Below, piece by piece: positions 46,584 to 56,201 of a stretch of 64,000 bases of DNA. Numbering within the stretch: the first letter of the stretch is position 1; every line of letters starts with the position of its first letter. The DNA comes from Pseudoalteromonas aliena SW19 (GTDB taxonomy: Bacteria; Pseudomonadota; Gammaproteobacteria; Enterobacterales; Alteromonadaceae), in assembly GCF_014905615.1 (NCBI RefSeq), contig NZ_AQGU01000025.1, positions 310,001-374,000 on the forward strand, in the 5' to 3' direction. A model generated the notes under the pieces. It saw only the letters and a list, made by a program, of their open reading frames with translations. It was not told where the DNA came from and made no database searches. The translations under genes and the position numbers were made by a program.

Positions 46584-47249
46584 ATGAAGCCAACTCCTCA
46601 TATTTATGCATTAACAAACAGTAGTTTACTGTTTGATGCATCGTATTTAGACGCTACAGATAGACTCTCTATTCAAAGGAAAATTTGGGCTTTAGCCAGC
46701 CACTGTAAAAGCACTGATGAATTTAGCGATTTGGTGCCAGCTATGAACTCGCTCACTCTCTATTTAAAATCAGATAAACACGCAAACAAGTGGTTACAAG
46801 TGCTACCTTCGTTGTGGAATGATATTAAAACGAGTACTTTTAAGGGGCAGCATCACTTAATCGAAACGACCTACAAGGGTGAGGATATTGATTACGTGGC
46901 TCGTTATCATAATTTAAGCGCTGATGAGGTTATTAATATTCATAGTAACACCAAGTACCACGTTTTATTTTTAGGCTTTCAGCCCGGTTTTGCTTACCTA
47001 CATGGTTTAGAAGAGCAATTACATACACCAAGGCGTGATGAGCCACGTACTAGGGTTCCTAAAGGCTCTGTTGCGATAGGTGCTGCACAAACCGGAATTT
47101 ACCCCGCAGATACCCCTGGTGGTTGGCACATAATAGGCCATACAGATACAGCCTTGTTTGATTCGACCTCTGAGCAACCTTGTTTAATTCAACCAGGCGA
47201 TACGCTTGAATTTGTTCCGCTAGTTAATAAAGGAGCAACTCATGATTAA
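46584..47249 (+). CDS. pxpB: 5-oxoprolinase subunit PxpB (KipI family)
   Basis: This 221-aa protein has the KipI/PxpB signature LFLGFQPGFAYLHGL (around 130) and RVPKGSVAIGAAQTGIYP, with WHIIGHTD near the C-terminus. PxpA, B and C together hydrolyse 5-oxoproline with ATP to glutamate. It overlaps pxpC by 8 bp. pxpA is not in the window, so the enzyme would need a PxpA encoded elsewhere. Confidence 0.92.
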   Translation: MKPTPHIYALTNSSLLFDASYLDATDRLSIQRKIWALASHCKSTDEFSDLVPAMNSLTLYLKSDKHANKWLQVLPSLWNDIKTSTFKGQHHLIETTYKGEDIDYVARYHNLSADEVINIHSNTKYHVLFLGFQPGFAYLHGLEEQLHTPRRDEPRTRVPKGSVAIGAAQTGIYPADTPGGWHIIGHTDTALFDSTSEQPCLIQPGDTLEFVPLVNKGATHD

Positions 47250-48168
47250 AGTACTCAAAAGTGGTGTATTACTTACAATTCAAGATTTTGGCCGTGAAGG
47301 CTACCGCCATTTAGGGGTAAGCAAAGCGGGCAGCTTAGACCCCTTTGCACAAATCATTGCTAATAGACTACTTAACAATAACGACAATGATGCCGTTTTA
47401 GAAATAACCGTTGGTTTGTGCGAGCTTGAATTTAGCTGCGACACAGTAATTGCGCTTCATGGTTCCGATTTGCAAGCAACCCTTGACGGACAAGCAATTT
47501 ACCCTGGTTGGACATTCGCAGTAAAAAACAAACAAGTACTGAGCTTTGCTACTGGTAGAGCCGGCTTAAGAGCTTATTTAGCAGTGAAAGGCGGTATACA
47601 AAATACTGAGGTTATGGGCTCTAAATCCACAGATTTAAACGCGTGTTTTGGTGGTATTGAAGGTAGAGCTCTCACCACTGGTGATGAAATACCTATTACT
47701 CCTTATTATGGAGAGTTTATAAAGGTAGGCGCAATGGCTCCCGCCCAGCGCAAGCTTATACGCCTTCACCCAAGCCCCCATGCTAACTTATTAGGCGAGC
47801 CTTTACTAAGCAACTTTGTATCTACCGCATTTAAAGTCAGTAGTAACAGTAACCGAATGGGCGTAAGGCTTGAGCATAAAAGTAGTTTGGTGCATTCGCA
47901 CTGTTTGCCATCACTCGGGGTAAGCCCTGGGAGCATTCAACTACCACCTAATGGTGAACCTATTGTGCTACTTAACGATGGCCAAACCACTGGGGGGTAT
48001 CCTCTTTTAGGGACTGTTATTGAAGCCGACTTACATCAATTTGCACAATTTAGACCTTTAGACACGGTTGAGTTTAAATATGTAACGTTTGAAGAAGCTG
48101 CAAAGGCAAAACAGAAACTTGACGGGCACCTACATCAATTGAGCCTTGCACTTAAAAATAACCTATAA
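47242..48168 (+). CDS. pxpC: 5-oxoprolinase subunit PxpC (KipA family)
   Basis: This 308-aa KipA/PxpC protein has a typical opening, LLTIQDFGREGYRHLGVSKAGSLDP (11-35), and LPPNGEPIVLLNDGQTTGGYP near 236. It forms the B-C core of 5-oxoprolinase with PxpB. It sits directly after pxpB and 28 bp before the DUF969 gene, in one operon. Confidence 0.92.
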   Translation: MIKVLKSGVLLTIQDFGREGYRHLGVSKAGSLDPFAQIIANRLLNNNDNDAVLEITVGLCELEFSCDTVIALHGSDLQATLDGQAIYPGWTFAVKNKQVLSFATGRAGLRAYLAVKGGIQNTEVMGSKSTDLNACFGGIEGRALTTGDEIPITPYYGEFIKVGAMAPAQRKLIRLHPSPHANLLGEPLLSNFVSTAFKVSSNSNRMGVRLEHKSSLVHSHCLPSLGVSPGSIQLPPNGEPIVLLNDGQTTGGYPLLGTVIEADLHQFAQFRPLDTVEFKYVTFEEAAKAKQKLDGHLHQLSLALKNNL

Positions 48169-48196
48169 AAATATTCTAAAAATAAATAGGAAAACT

Positions 48197-48907
48197 ATGT
48201 TCGATTTAAATTATTGGCCGCTTATTGGCATTCCTGTTGTAGTAATCGGTTTTGCACTGCGCTTTAATCCGTTACTAGTGGTTACCTTTGCAGGACTTGC
48301 GACCGGCTGGGCAGTCAATCTTGATTTTATAAGTTTGCTGCAAACCTTTGGCGAAAAATTTATGAACTCGCGCCAATTAGCGAGCTTCATTTTAATTTTA
48401 CCTATTATTGCACTACTTGAACGTTATGGATTGCAACAACGTGCGCGCGACTGGATTTCACAAATTAAAACAGCCACCAGCGCACGTATACTTGCTCTTT
48501 ATTTTATTGTTAGAGAATGCTCGGCTGCACTTGGTTTGCTCTCACTCGGCGGGCAAGCACAAACAGTTCGCCCTTTACTTGCACCTATGGCATTAGGGAC
48601 GGCTACAAATAAATATGGCGAATTGCCTAAACCCGTAAAAGATATGATCAGCGCCCATGCGGCGGCGGTTGATAACATTGCGGTATTTTTTGGTGAAGAC
48701 ATATTTATAGCCTTTGGTGCTGTTTTACTTATGGATGCATTTTTAAAAGAAAACGGCATAACGGGTATTGAGCCGCTACATATTGGTTTGTGGGCAATCC
48801 CTACTGCGCTGTGCGCCTTAGTTATTCACTTATTTAGACTAGCTCGACTCGAAAGTAAAATTGCAAAAGCGGTTCAAAAGTACAATGCACCGGAGCCCAT
48901 ACTATGA
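48197..48907 (+). CDS. DUF969 membrane protein
   Basis: This 236-aa protein has about six hydrophobic segments, with YWPLIGIPVVVIGFALRFNP at the N-terminus. I use the ATG at 48197 (AGGA upstream) rather than an in-frame ATG inside pxpC. DUF969 almost always pairs with DUF979, as here. The pair sits with 5-oxoproline genes in several bacteria and may transport 5-oxoproline, but this is inference. Confidence 0.85.
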   Translation: MFDLNYWPLIGIPVVVIGFALRFNPLLVVTFAGLATGWAVNLDFISLLQTFGEKFMNSRQLASFILILPIIALLERYGLQQRARDWISQIKTATSARILALYFIVRECSAALGLLSLGGQAQTVRPLLAPMALGTATNKYGELPKPVKDMISAHAAAVDNIAVFFGEDIFIAFGAVLLMDAFLKENGITGIEPLHIGLWAIPTALCALVIHLFRLARLESKIAKAVQKYNAPEPIL

Positions 48908-49929
48908 GTAAAGTAGTTGATGCCGATGTATCGCACTCAAGCACAGCACTTGTGACAATTGAAAACATATACCTGCTTATTGGCATCATGGTGATGTTTT
49001 TAGTAGTACGTACCCTGCAAGACAAAAACCACCCAAAAAGACTGACAACTGCCCTATTTTGGTTTTTGTTTGGCAGTAGTTTTTTATTTGGTGATTTTGC
49101 TATTGCAACTCTTGGTGCACAAACAACGTACCTAATGGTAGGTATTAGCGTATTACTCATTGCTTTATTAGCCGGTTTAAATTTAGTTTCCATGGGGAAC
49201 TACTCTATTCCCAGTGAGCAGGAACAAAACCAAAGCGCTAAAAATCTAGGCAATAAGTTATTTATTCCCGCTTTAATGATCCCAATTGTTACCGTAGTCT
49301 TTACTGTACTATTTGATAATGTGGCTATAAATAATGTTTACTTACTTGATCAACGCCACTTAACACTTGCATCTTTAACCATTGCTTGTATTTTTGCATT
49401 GCTTGTTGGCTGGAAAATAACCGGTGGTAGTCCTGTTCAAGCCGTAAGCGAATCACGTCGTTTGGTTGATTCTATTGGCTGGGCAGCCATTTTACCGCAA
49501 ATGCTAGCCATGCTTGGTGGGGTATTCATTGTGGCGCAAACAGGTGATTCCATTAAAGAATTAGTTACTTTATTTATAGCCCCTGACAACCGTTTTATGC
49601 TGGTTGTTTTGTATTGTGTCGGTATGGCATTTTTTACCATGATTATGGGTAACGCGTTTGCTGCATTTCCGGTGATGACTGCGGGTATTGCGATGCCATT
49701 TTTAATTGAAGGTCATGGCGCAAGCCCTGCACCTTTAGTTGCGTTAGGTATGTATAGCGGCTATTGCGGTACGTTAATGACGCCTATGGCAGCCAATTTT
49801 AATATTATTCCTGCCGCTCTTTTAGACTTAAAAGATAAGTACCATGTAATAAAGGTGCAAATTCCGACGGCAGTTACCTTACTCGCCGTTAATATTATTT
49901 TAATGTATAGCTTGGTGTTTAATGACTAA
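48904..49929 (+). CDS. DUF979 membrane protein
   Basis: This 341-aa protein has about nine hydrophobic segments and a DUF979-type end, MYSGYCGTLMTPMAANFNIIP. It overlaps the DUF969 stop by 4 bp (ATGA), and the next gene, pcp, overlaps its own end. With DUF969 it likely forms a two-component transporter; substrate 5-oxoproline or pyroglutamyl peptides is suggested by context only. Confidence 0.85.
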   Translation: MSKVVDADVSHSSTALVTIENIYLLIGIMVMFLVVRTLQDKNHPKRLTTALFWFLFGSSFLFGDFAIATLGAQTTYLMVGISVLLIALLAGLNLVSMGNYSIPSEQEQNQSAKNLGNKLFIPALMIPIVTVVFTVLFDNVAINNVYLLDQRHLTLASLTIACIFALLVGWKITGGSPVQAVSESRRLVDSIGWAAILPQMLAMLGGVFIVAQTGDSIKELVTLFIAPDNRFMLVVLYCVGMAFFTMIMGNAFAAFPVMTAGIAMPFLIEGHGASPAPLVALGMYSGYCGTLMTPMAANFNIIPAALLDLKDKYHVIKVQIPTAVTLLAVNIILMYSLVFND

Positions 49930-50590
49930 ATCAACTTCTACTATGGCGTGTGTATTAATAACCGGCTTTGCCCCTTTTGGTGGTGAAGCTATAAACCCTT
50001 CTTGGCAAGCAGTACAAAAACTTGATGAAACTATCATCATGAAACACAAAATATGCACGCTAGAACTTGCCTGTGAATTTAATACATCTATCAGCCAGCT
50101 TATAAACGCCATTGAATCGCACAATCCGGAGATTGTTTTGTGCATAGGTCAAGCTGGTGGGCGCAGCGAAATATCAATAGAGCGTATTGCAATAAACGTT
50201 GACGATGCACGTATTAAAGACAATGCAGGTAATCAACCTATAGATACACCAATAGAAAAAAATGGCCCTGATGCCTATTTTACAAACCTACCAATAAAGC
50301 GCATGTTACACGCATTGCACAACAACAATATACCAGCTACCATTTCGAATACGGCAGGCACGTATGTGTGTAATCACGTTATGTATGGTCTTATGCATTA
50401 CATAAATGAGCACTGCGCTGTAATGAAAGGCGGCTTTGTGCATATTCCTTATTTACCCAGCCAAGCGGTGCACCACAGCGGTGCACCTAGTATGAATGAA
50501 GAAACCGTTATAGATGCGCTGAAAGTCATAGTAGATCAAGCTTTGAACAATGAAAGTGATATTAAAGTAGCCGCTGGAACCACCCACTAG
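49922..50590 (+). CDS. pcp: Pyroglutamyl-peptidase I
   Basis: This 222-aa cysteine peptidase removes N-terminal 5-oxoproline from peptides. The triad motifs are present: Glu in GGRSEISIERIAIN, Cys in ISNTAGTYVCNHVMYG and His in GGFVHIPYLPSQ. It starts inside the DUF979 stop, with GGTG upstream; an ATG seven codons later lacks a ribosome site. Its product 5-oxoproline would feed PxpBC, so the operon forms a plausible salvage path. Confidence 0.93.
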   Translation: MTKSTSTMACVLITGFAPFGGEAINPSWQAVQKLDETIIMKHKICTLELACEFNTSISQLINAIESHNPEIVLCIGQAGGRSEISIERIAINVDDARIKDNAGNQPIDTPIEKNGPDAYFTNLPIKRMLHALHNNNIPATISNTAGTYVCNHVMYGLMHYINEHCAVMKGGFVHIPYLPSQAVHHSGAPSMNEETVIDALKVIVDQALNNESDIKVAAGTTH

Positions 50591-50743
50591 TCATTATGGT
50601 GCAGCTAATTCTAACTTGGTGCATAAATTATTCTTAATTAATTGTAAAAGCTATGTGACTTGAGTAAATATTTCTGATAAAACAAAGGTTCGCAGTGCAG
50701 CAAATTGGCTGTACTACACACATAATAGGAATGAGGAGTTACT

Positions 50744-52417
50744 ATGTGTTCAATTTTTGGGGTATTAGATATTAAATCTGATCCCACTCAGTTGCGTACT
50801 CAAGCAATTGAAATGTCAAAACTGCTTAGACACCGAGGCCCAGATTGGTCTGGTGTATATGCATCTGAAAAAGCTATTTTAGTGCATGAGCGTTTAGCTA
50901 TTGTTGGAGTATCAAGCGGTGCACAGCCTTTATACAATCCAGAAAAAACACATATTTTAGCCGTTAATGGCGAGATTTATAATCATAAAGAACTTGCAGC
51001 AGAGCTAGATGTTGATTTTACTTTTCAAACTCAATCAGACTGTGAAGTTATTTTAGCCCTGTACAAACAAAAAGGGCCTGACTTTTTAGATGACCTAAAT
51101 GGCATTTTTGCATTTTGTTTATACGACGAAGAAAATGACGCTTACTTAATTGGCCGTGATCATATTGGTATTATCCCGCTTTACACCGGTCACGACGAGC
51201 ACGGTAACTTTTACGTTGCTTCTGAGCTAAAAGCACTTTCTCCAATTTGTAAGCATATTGAAGAATTTCCACCAGGGCATTACCTGTACAGCAAAGATGG
51301 TAAAATGACGCCTTATTACAAGCGTGATTGGGAAACGTTTGATGCAGTTAAAGATAACAGCGCAGAAGCCCAAGACGTTAAAGATGCATTAGAAGCGGCC
51401 GTTAAACGCCAGCTAATGTGTGACGTGCCTTACGGTGTATTACTTTCTGGTGGTTTAGACTCATCAGTTATCTCTGCTATTACTCAGCGCTTTGCTGCCA
51501 AACGTATTGAAGATAATGATGAAAGCGATGCATGGTGGCCTAAACTTCATTCTTTTTCAGTGGGCCTTAAAGGCTCACCTGATTTAGCCGCTGCACAAAA
51601 AGTAGCTGACATGATTGGGACTATTCACCACCCTATCATTTTTACTATTCAAGAAGGTATTGATGCACTGCGTGAAGTGATTTACCACATTGAAACGTAC
51701 GATGTAACAACGATTCGTGCCTCTACACCTATGTACTTAATGGCTCGCCAAATTAAAGCGATGGGCATTAAAATGGTGTTGTCGGGCGAAGGTGCTGATG
51801 AGCTATTTGGTGGCTACTTATACTTCCATAAAGCCCCTAACGCACAAGAGTTTCATGAAGAGCTAAACCGTAAAGTATCAAAACTGCATATGTTTGACTG
51901 CTTACGTGCTAATAAATCAATGGCGGCATGGGGCGTAGAAGCACGTGTACCGTTTCTTGATAAAGAATTTGTTGATGTTGCTATGCGTATCAACCCTGAA
52001 GCTAAAATGTGTAAAGATGGCAAAATTGAAAAACACATTTTACGTGAAGGCTTTGAAGGCTACTTACCTGAAGAAGTGCTATGGCGTCAAAAAGAGCAGT
52101 TTTCAGATGGTGTTGGTTACAGCTGGATTGATACGTTAAAAGAGTTTGTAAATGAGCAAGTGAGCGATCAAGAGCTTGAAAATGCGAAATTTAAATACCC
52201 TATTAATACACCGGATTCAAAAGAAGCGTACTACTACCGTACTATTTTTGAATCGCATTTCCCTGGTGATGCATCCGCTAAATGTGTACCGCATGGTAAG
52301 TCGGTAGCGTGTTCGACTCCTGAAGCACTGGCATGGGACGCATCGTTTCAAAACAATGCCGATCCATCAGGTCGTGCTGCGGGCGTTCATAACGACGCAT
52401 ATGCAAGCAAAGGTTAA
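50744..52417 (+). CDS. asnB: Asparagine synthase B, glutamine-hydrolysing
   Basis: This 557-aa enzyme makes asparagine from aspartate, ATP and glutamine. The N-terminal class II glutaminase has the nucleophile Cys2 (MCSIFGV), RHRGPDWSG and NGEIYNHKEL. The synthetase domain has the PP-loop LLSGGLDSSVI near 235 and GEGADELFGGY near 350. GAGGAG precedes the ATG. A 15-bp stem terminator begins 13 bp after the stop. Confidence 0.97.
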   Translation: MCSIFGVLDIKSDPTQLRTQAIEMSKLLRHRGPDWSGVYASEKAILVHERLAIVGVSSGAQPLYNPEKTHILAVNGEIYNHKELAAELDVDFTFQTQSDCEVILALYKQKGPDFLDDLNGIFAFCLYDEENDAYLIGRDHIGIIPLYTGHDEHGNFYVASELKALSPICKHIEEFPPGHYLYSKDGKMTPYYKRDWETFDAVKDNSAEAQDVKDALEAAVKRQLMCDVPYGVLLSGGLDSSVISAITQRFAAKRIEDNDESDAWWPKLHSFSVGLKGSPDLAAAQKVADMIGTIHHPIIFTIQEGIDALREVIYHIETYDVTTIRASTPMYLMARQIKAMGIKMVLSGEGADELFGGYLYFHKAPNAQEFHEELNRKVSKLHMFDCLRANKSMAAWGVEARVPFLDKEFVDVAMRINPEAKMCKDGKIEKHILREGFEGYLPEEVLWRQKEQFSDGVGYSWIDTLKEFVNEQVSDQELENAKFKYPINTPDSKEAYYYRTIFESHFPGDASAKCVPHGKSVACSTPEALAWDASFQNNADPSGRAAGVHNDAYASKG

Positions 52418-53264
52418 TACTCTTTGCTTAGCGAAGCGTAAGCCTAAATGGCTTACGCTTCGCTTTATAGAGTTCACTTCCACCGAATCTATTTTTTATA
52501 GCTCTGCAAATAACTTAAAAGGCTCAAGCGCTTTAATTGTTATTTATAAAAACGGGTTAACGTCAAAAACAATGCAATATATTGCATCACAATCAATTCA
52601 CCCTGCTACCGTATTTTTAAATCACAATGAGATAACTAAACTGCATTGTAAAATTCGCTGGTTTAACCAAACACATGAAATTAAACGCTGCGGACATGGT
52701 ACTTTAGCAGCCGCTAATTTTTTGATAGATCATTTTGGTTATTGCCCTGACGTATTTACTTCAATGAGTCATGAGCGTTTTACTATAAGAGTAAAAAAAC
52801 AACGCGCTCAGCTGTTACTAAAAAGCATAGAGCCTAAAAAAAGCGAATTTGCTGAAAGTGAGTTAAAAAGTGTGTTTTCATCAGCAATAAAAGTAGCCTA
52901 CAGTACCGATGATAAAAACGGTTATACCGTCGTGCTATTTAATGAAGAATTTAATAAAGAATTTGAAAAAGACGATTTAAAAAGCTTACACGTTGATTTT
53001 AAAGCTTTGAGTAAACTCCACAAAAATGCAGTAATTGCCCTTAGTATAAAAAATAAAGACAAGAAAAATGCCATAGCGCATTTTAGATACTTTGCACCTC
53101 AGTTTGGTGTAAATGAAGACAGTGCTACAGGCTCTGCGGTATCTGTTATTGCCCCCCTGCTATTTAGACTACATGGTTTAAATAAAGCTAAGCTTATACA
53201 GCAATCAAATAATGGCGCATTGCTAAACTATGAGTTTAACAATGCCCAAGTTGTCATTTACTAG
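52401..53264 (+). CDS. PhzF family protein, possibly degenerate
   Basis: This is a PhzF-fold (isomerase-like) protein with IRWFNQTHEIKRCGHGTLAAAN near 90 and FAPQFGVNEDSATGSAVSV near 230. Homology appears to begin at LTLRFIEFTSTESIF, but no in-frame start codon lies there. The nearest ATG (52401) is inside asnB, has no ribosome site and would be translated through the asnB terminator hairpin. At the 3' end a MITE begins within the stop codon. The gene may be expressed weakly or be a pseudogene; function unknown. Confidence 0.7.
   Translation: MQAKVNTLCLAKRKPKWLTLRFIEFTSTESIFYSSANNLKGSSALIVIYKNGLTSKTMQYIASQSIHPATVFLNHNEITKLHCKIRWFNQTHEIKRCGHGTLAAANFLIDHFGYCPDVFTSMSHERFTIRVKKQRAQLLLKSIEPKKSEFAESELKSVFSSAIKVAYSTDDKNGYTVVLFNEEFNKEFEKDDLKSLHVDFKALSKLHKNAVIALSIKNKDKKNAIAHFRYFAPQFGVNEDSATGSAVSVIAPLLFRLHGLNKAKLIQQSNNGALLNYEFNNAQVVIY
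52430..52464 (+). terminator. Terminator of asnB
   Basis: AGCGAAGCGTAAGCC and GGCTTACGCTTCGCT form a perfect 15-bp stem around TAAAT, then TTAT. It overlaps the 5' part of the next reading frame, which is unusual. Confidence 0.85.
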
Positions 53265-53529
53265 GGCGTGTTGATCTTTGCGAATTGAAATTTGTTCAAT
53301 CTAGGGGCGATTAAATCGCGGCGCGAGGTTTGTAACCTAGTGGGCTAAGTAAAAATCGAGCAACAAAGAGTTTATCGCCCCTAGGCAGAACCCGAAGGGC
53401 AGCACATGTTTGGCATTTATGCTGCGTTATCGCCTATTTATGTGGAATAACCACACTTAATAGGCTCTGCCTTGCCTAAAAACCAAACATATTGCTGCAA
53501 ATTCAACTATCAAAGATCAACACGCCCTA
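53262..53529. mobile_element. MITE of about 268 bp with 19-bp perfect inverted ends
   Basis: TAGGGCGTGTTGATCTTTG (53262-53280) and its exact reverse complement (53511-53529) bound the element. An inner pair CTAGGGGCGATTAA / TTTATCGCCCCTAG adds a second hairpin. TA at each end reads as a duplicated TA target, as in IS630/mariner-like elements. No coding sequence is present. A fragment of the same family lies at 18528-18612. Confidence 0.88.
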
Positions 53530-53543
53530 AACTTAAGTAACGT

Positions 53544-54518
53544 TTAAAGCGGTCTTAATAAGCACAAGGCAAAATAGTTACTATCGTCTTGCCATGTTTG
53601 CTCTAACGTTAAATTAGCTTGCGCTGCAAGCTGCTTAAACGATTCAAGCGTGTACTTGTGAGAGTTTTCTGTATGAATACTTTCATCTTCTATAAAGTCT
53701 ATTTGCTGATCATTTATAATCACGCTTTGATTACAGTTACTTACTAAGTGCATTTCAATACGGCTATGTTGCTCGTTAAAGCGCGACTCGTGGCTAAAGT
53801 TATCTAAATTAAATGTGCCATTTAGCTCGTTATTAATACGTTGTAGTAAATTTTTATTAAATGCGGCGGTGACTCCCACTTTATCGTTATATGCATCCAG
53901 TAACACTTGGCGCTCTTTTACTAAATCAACCCCAATTAGTACATAACCGTTTACACCGCATAAGCGATGGAAATTATTCATAATTTCTATCGCTTTAACT
54001 GGCGCAAAGTTACCAAGAGTAGAGCCCGGAAAATAAACCAAATTAGTTTGACTATCTAAAGCGGTGTCTTTGGTTAGCTGCTTAACCATTTGGCTATGTG
54101 TAAAGTCTCCTAGCAAAGGTGAAATTATTAGCTCTGGAAATAACGGTGATAAATGCGCAAGTGAATAACTGAGCATCTCTTCAGAAATTTCAAACGGTAC
54201 AAAGGTTTTTACGTTTGCCATATGCGCTAATAAATAGGCAACCTTTTTACCCGAGCCGCAGCCTGGCTCGATAATAGAAAGGTTTTCAGGTAACAGATCA
54301 GCAATTGCTTGCGAGTGTTGCTCTAAAATAGACAGCTCGGTACGTGTTACGTAATACTCTTGCAAGGTTGTTATTTGCTCGAATAATGCAGCGCCTTTAT
54401 CATCGTAAAAATATTTACACGGAAGCGTTTTTTGCTGTTGAGTTAATCCGCTTATCACGTCGTTTAAAAACTCAGTGTCGGTGATGTTACTTTGCTTTAT
54501 TGCTGTTATTTGATTCAT
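53544..54518 (-). CDS. egtD: L-histidine N-alpha-methyltransferase EgtD
   Basis: EgtD trimethylates histidine to hercynine using SAM. The 324-aa protein has FYDDKGAALFEQITTLQEYYVTRTE near 45, the SAM-binding IIEPGCGSGKKV near 83 and LVYFPGSTLGNF, matching the EgtD family. It overlaps egtB by 4 bp (ATGA) and is the second gene of the minus-strand pair. Confidence 0.93.
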   Translation of the reverse strand: MNQITAIKQSNITDTEFLNDVISGLTQQQKTLPCKYFYDDKGAALFEQITTLQEYYVTRTELSILEQHSQAIADLLPENLSIIEPGCGSGKKVAYLLAHMANVKTFVPFEISEEMLSYSLAHLSPLFPELIISPLLGDFTHSQMVKQLTKDTALDSQTNLVYFPGSTLGNFAPVKAIEIMNNFHRLCGVNGYVLIGVDLVKERQVLLDAYNDKVGVTAAFNKNLLQRINNELNGTFNLDNFSHESRFNEQHSRIEMHLVSNCNQSVIINDQQIDFIEDESIHTENSHKYTLESFKQLAAQANLTLEQTWQDDSNYFALCLLRPL

Positions 54519-55786
54519 ACTTTATCCCTCGCCAGTCTTATCCCGCTGCACATCCACGCTTGATGCGGGTAATAAAAATTACGGTATGTTGTGCGCAAAT
54601 GGTTTTTAGGGGTAAACACACACCCGCCACGTAACACCATTTGGTTATTCATAAACTTACCATTGTATTCCCCTGCAACGCCTTCTATAGGCTTAAAACC
54701 TGGGTACGGTAAATATGCGCTGTTCGTCCATTGCCAGCATGCATCTGTTAACTGAGTTATTTTTTCATCGCCTTCGCACTGTCCGGGCATTAGCTGGTTT
54801 TGGGAGGGCTTAATAACGTTATGTGCTTTGGCAACGTATTCCCACTCAAATTCTGTGGGTAATCGCGCATCGACAAAATTAGCATAGGCAGTGGCTTCAA
54901 AATAGCTGACATGACAAACGGGGGCATTAAAATTGAGTGGTTGTAAGCCGTAATGGGTAAACTCAAACCACTTGCCATCAATATAATGCCAATAAAGAGG
55001 CTTGCTTAAACCTTGATTTTTACTATGCGCCCAACCATCACTTAGCCAATATTGTGGATTGTTATAACCGCCCGCATTGATAAATGCTAAATACTCACCA
55101 TTAGTAACCAATCGATTAGCAAAACGAAATGAATGTATTAGTACCTGATGTTTGGGTTGTTCGTTATCATAAGCAAACTGTGTTTGATCGCTAGTGCCTA
55201 TATTGACTATAGCTTGGTCAAAATCAATAAAGTTAGCAGGCTTTATCAGATTGTTATTGTTAGAAATAGGGATATCAATGGCTTTATATTTAGGAAACGT
55301 CGGGTTAACCGAAAAGTTGTATTTAATATCCATAAGCATAAGCTCTTGATGCTGTTGCTCATGGTTGAGTCCTAGTGTGATTATTTGCTCAATAACATCG
55401 TCGTTATGAGTGCTTAATAATTGCAGTACTGCTTTATCAACATACGCTCTGTATGTAAGTACATCTTTTAGGCTTGGTCGTGACAAACTCCCTCTGTTGC
55501 TGCGCTTAAATTGCGCACCGATGCCATTGTAATAAGAATTAAATAGCACTTTAAATTGCGGATCAAACACCTGATAATTTTTACAATGAATACTTAATAA
55601 GAATGTTTCAAAAAACCAAGTGGTGTGCGCTAAATGCCATTTACATGGACTTACATCAGGCATGGCTTGTAATTGGCAATCTTCGACGCTTAATTGTGCA
55701 GTAATAGCTAAGCTGTAGCGTCGAACAGATTGATAACATTCAGCGAGTGCATCGCCGCCTTTATGATTTGTTTCAGGCTTGTTCAT
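54515..55786 (-). CDS. egtB: Ergothioneine biosynthesis protein EgtB (iron sulfoxide synthase)
   Basis: This 423-aa EgtB couples hercynine with a thiol through O2. The N-terminal DinB-like domain holds the iron motif in GLNHEQQHQELMLMDIKYN (about 135-155), and the formylglycine-generating-type domain fills 190-420 (VCHVSYFEATAYANFVDARLPTEFEWE, RGGCVFTPKNHLRTTYRNFY). There is no EgtA, EgtC or EgtE gene nearby. The thiol donor (cysteine or gamma-glutamylcysteine) and C-S lyase must be found elsewhere. Confidence 0.93.
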   Translation of the reverse strand: MNKPETNHKGGDALAECYQSVRRYSLAITAQLSVEDCQLQAMPDVSPCKWHLAHTTWFFETFLLSIHCKNYQVFDPQFKVLFNSYYNGIGAQFKRSNRGSLSRPSLKDVLTYRAYVDKAVLQLLSTHNDDVIEQIITLGLNHEQQHQELMLMDIKYNFSVNPTFPKYKAIDIPISNNNNLIKPANFIDFDQAIVNIGTSDQTQFAYDNEQPKHQVLIHSFRFANRLVTNGEYLAFINAGGYNNPQYWLSDGWAHSKNQGLSKPLYWHYIDGKWFEFTHYGLQPLNFNAPVCHVSYFEATAYANFVDARLPTEFEWEYVAKAHNVIKPSQNQLMPGQCEGDEKITQLTDACWQWTNSAYLPYPGFKPIEGVAGEYNGKFMNNQMVLRGGCVFTPKNHLRTTYRNFYYPHQAWMCSGIRLARDKV

Positions 55787-56201
55787 AATAACTTAGTCCT
55801 TTACCCATGCTCGTTATAAAATATAGCTTACTGTAGTGTTAAATCATATTTATGTTACAACTTAATAAACATCAGTTTTCATTACGTGATCGACATTATT
55901 TATACGCCTTAAGTATAAATTTTTACTTTAATAGCAAACTAATTTTTAACGCTACCTGAATGTTGGTTTTTAATACAAAAGTTAAAATAAATTGCTCGTA
56001 TAGCCATAATATCAGCGTTTTAACTACAAAATCATTTACATTTAATATTTAACTCATACACTAGTGATTGTAAAATCACTCTTCAAATTAGTTAGTCTTC
56101 AAATAAATTACAGTATTTGTTTTACTTTGTATTTAAAGGCTAATGTAATTAGATATGACGCTGGTAACGCCAGTATATTAGGACAACTACAGAGGTATTG
56201 C
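55787..56201. other. Divergent egtB / BCCT intergenic region
   Basis: This 415-bp AT-rich gap carries both promoters. No clear operator, RNA element or reading frame was seen. An upstream in-frame extension of the BCCT gene to 56064 has no ribosome site and is rejected. Confidence 0.6.
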
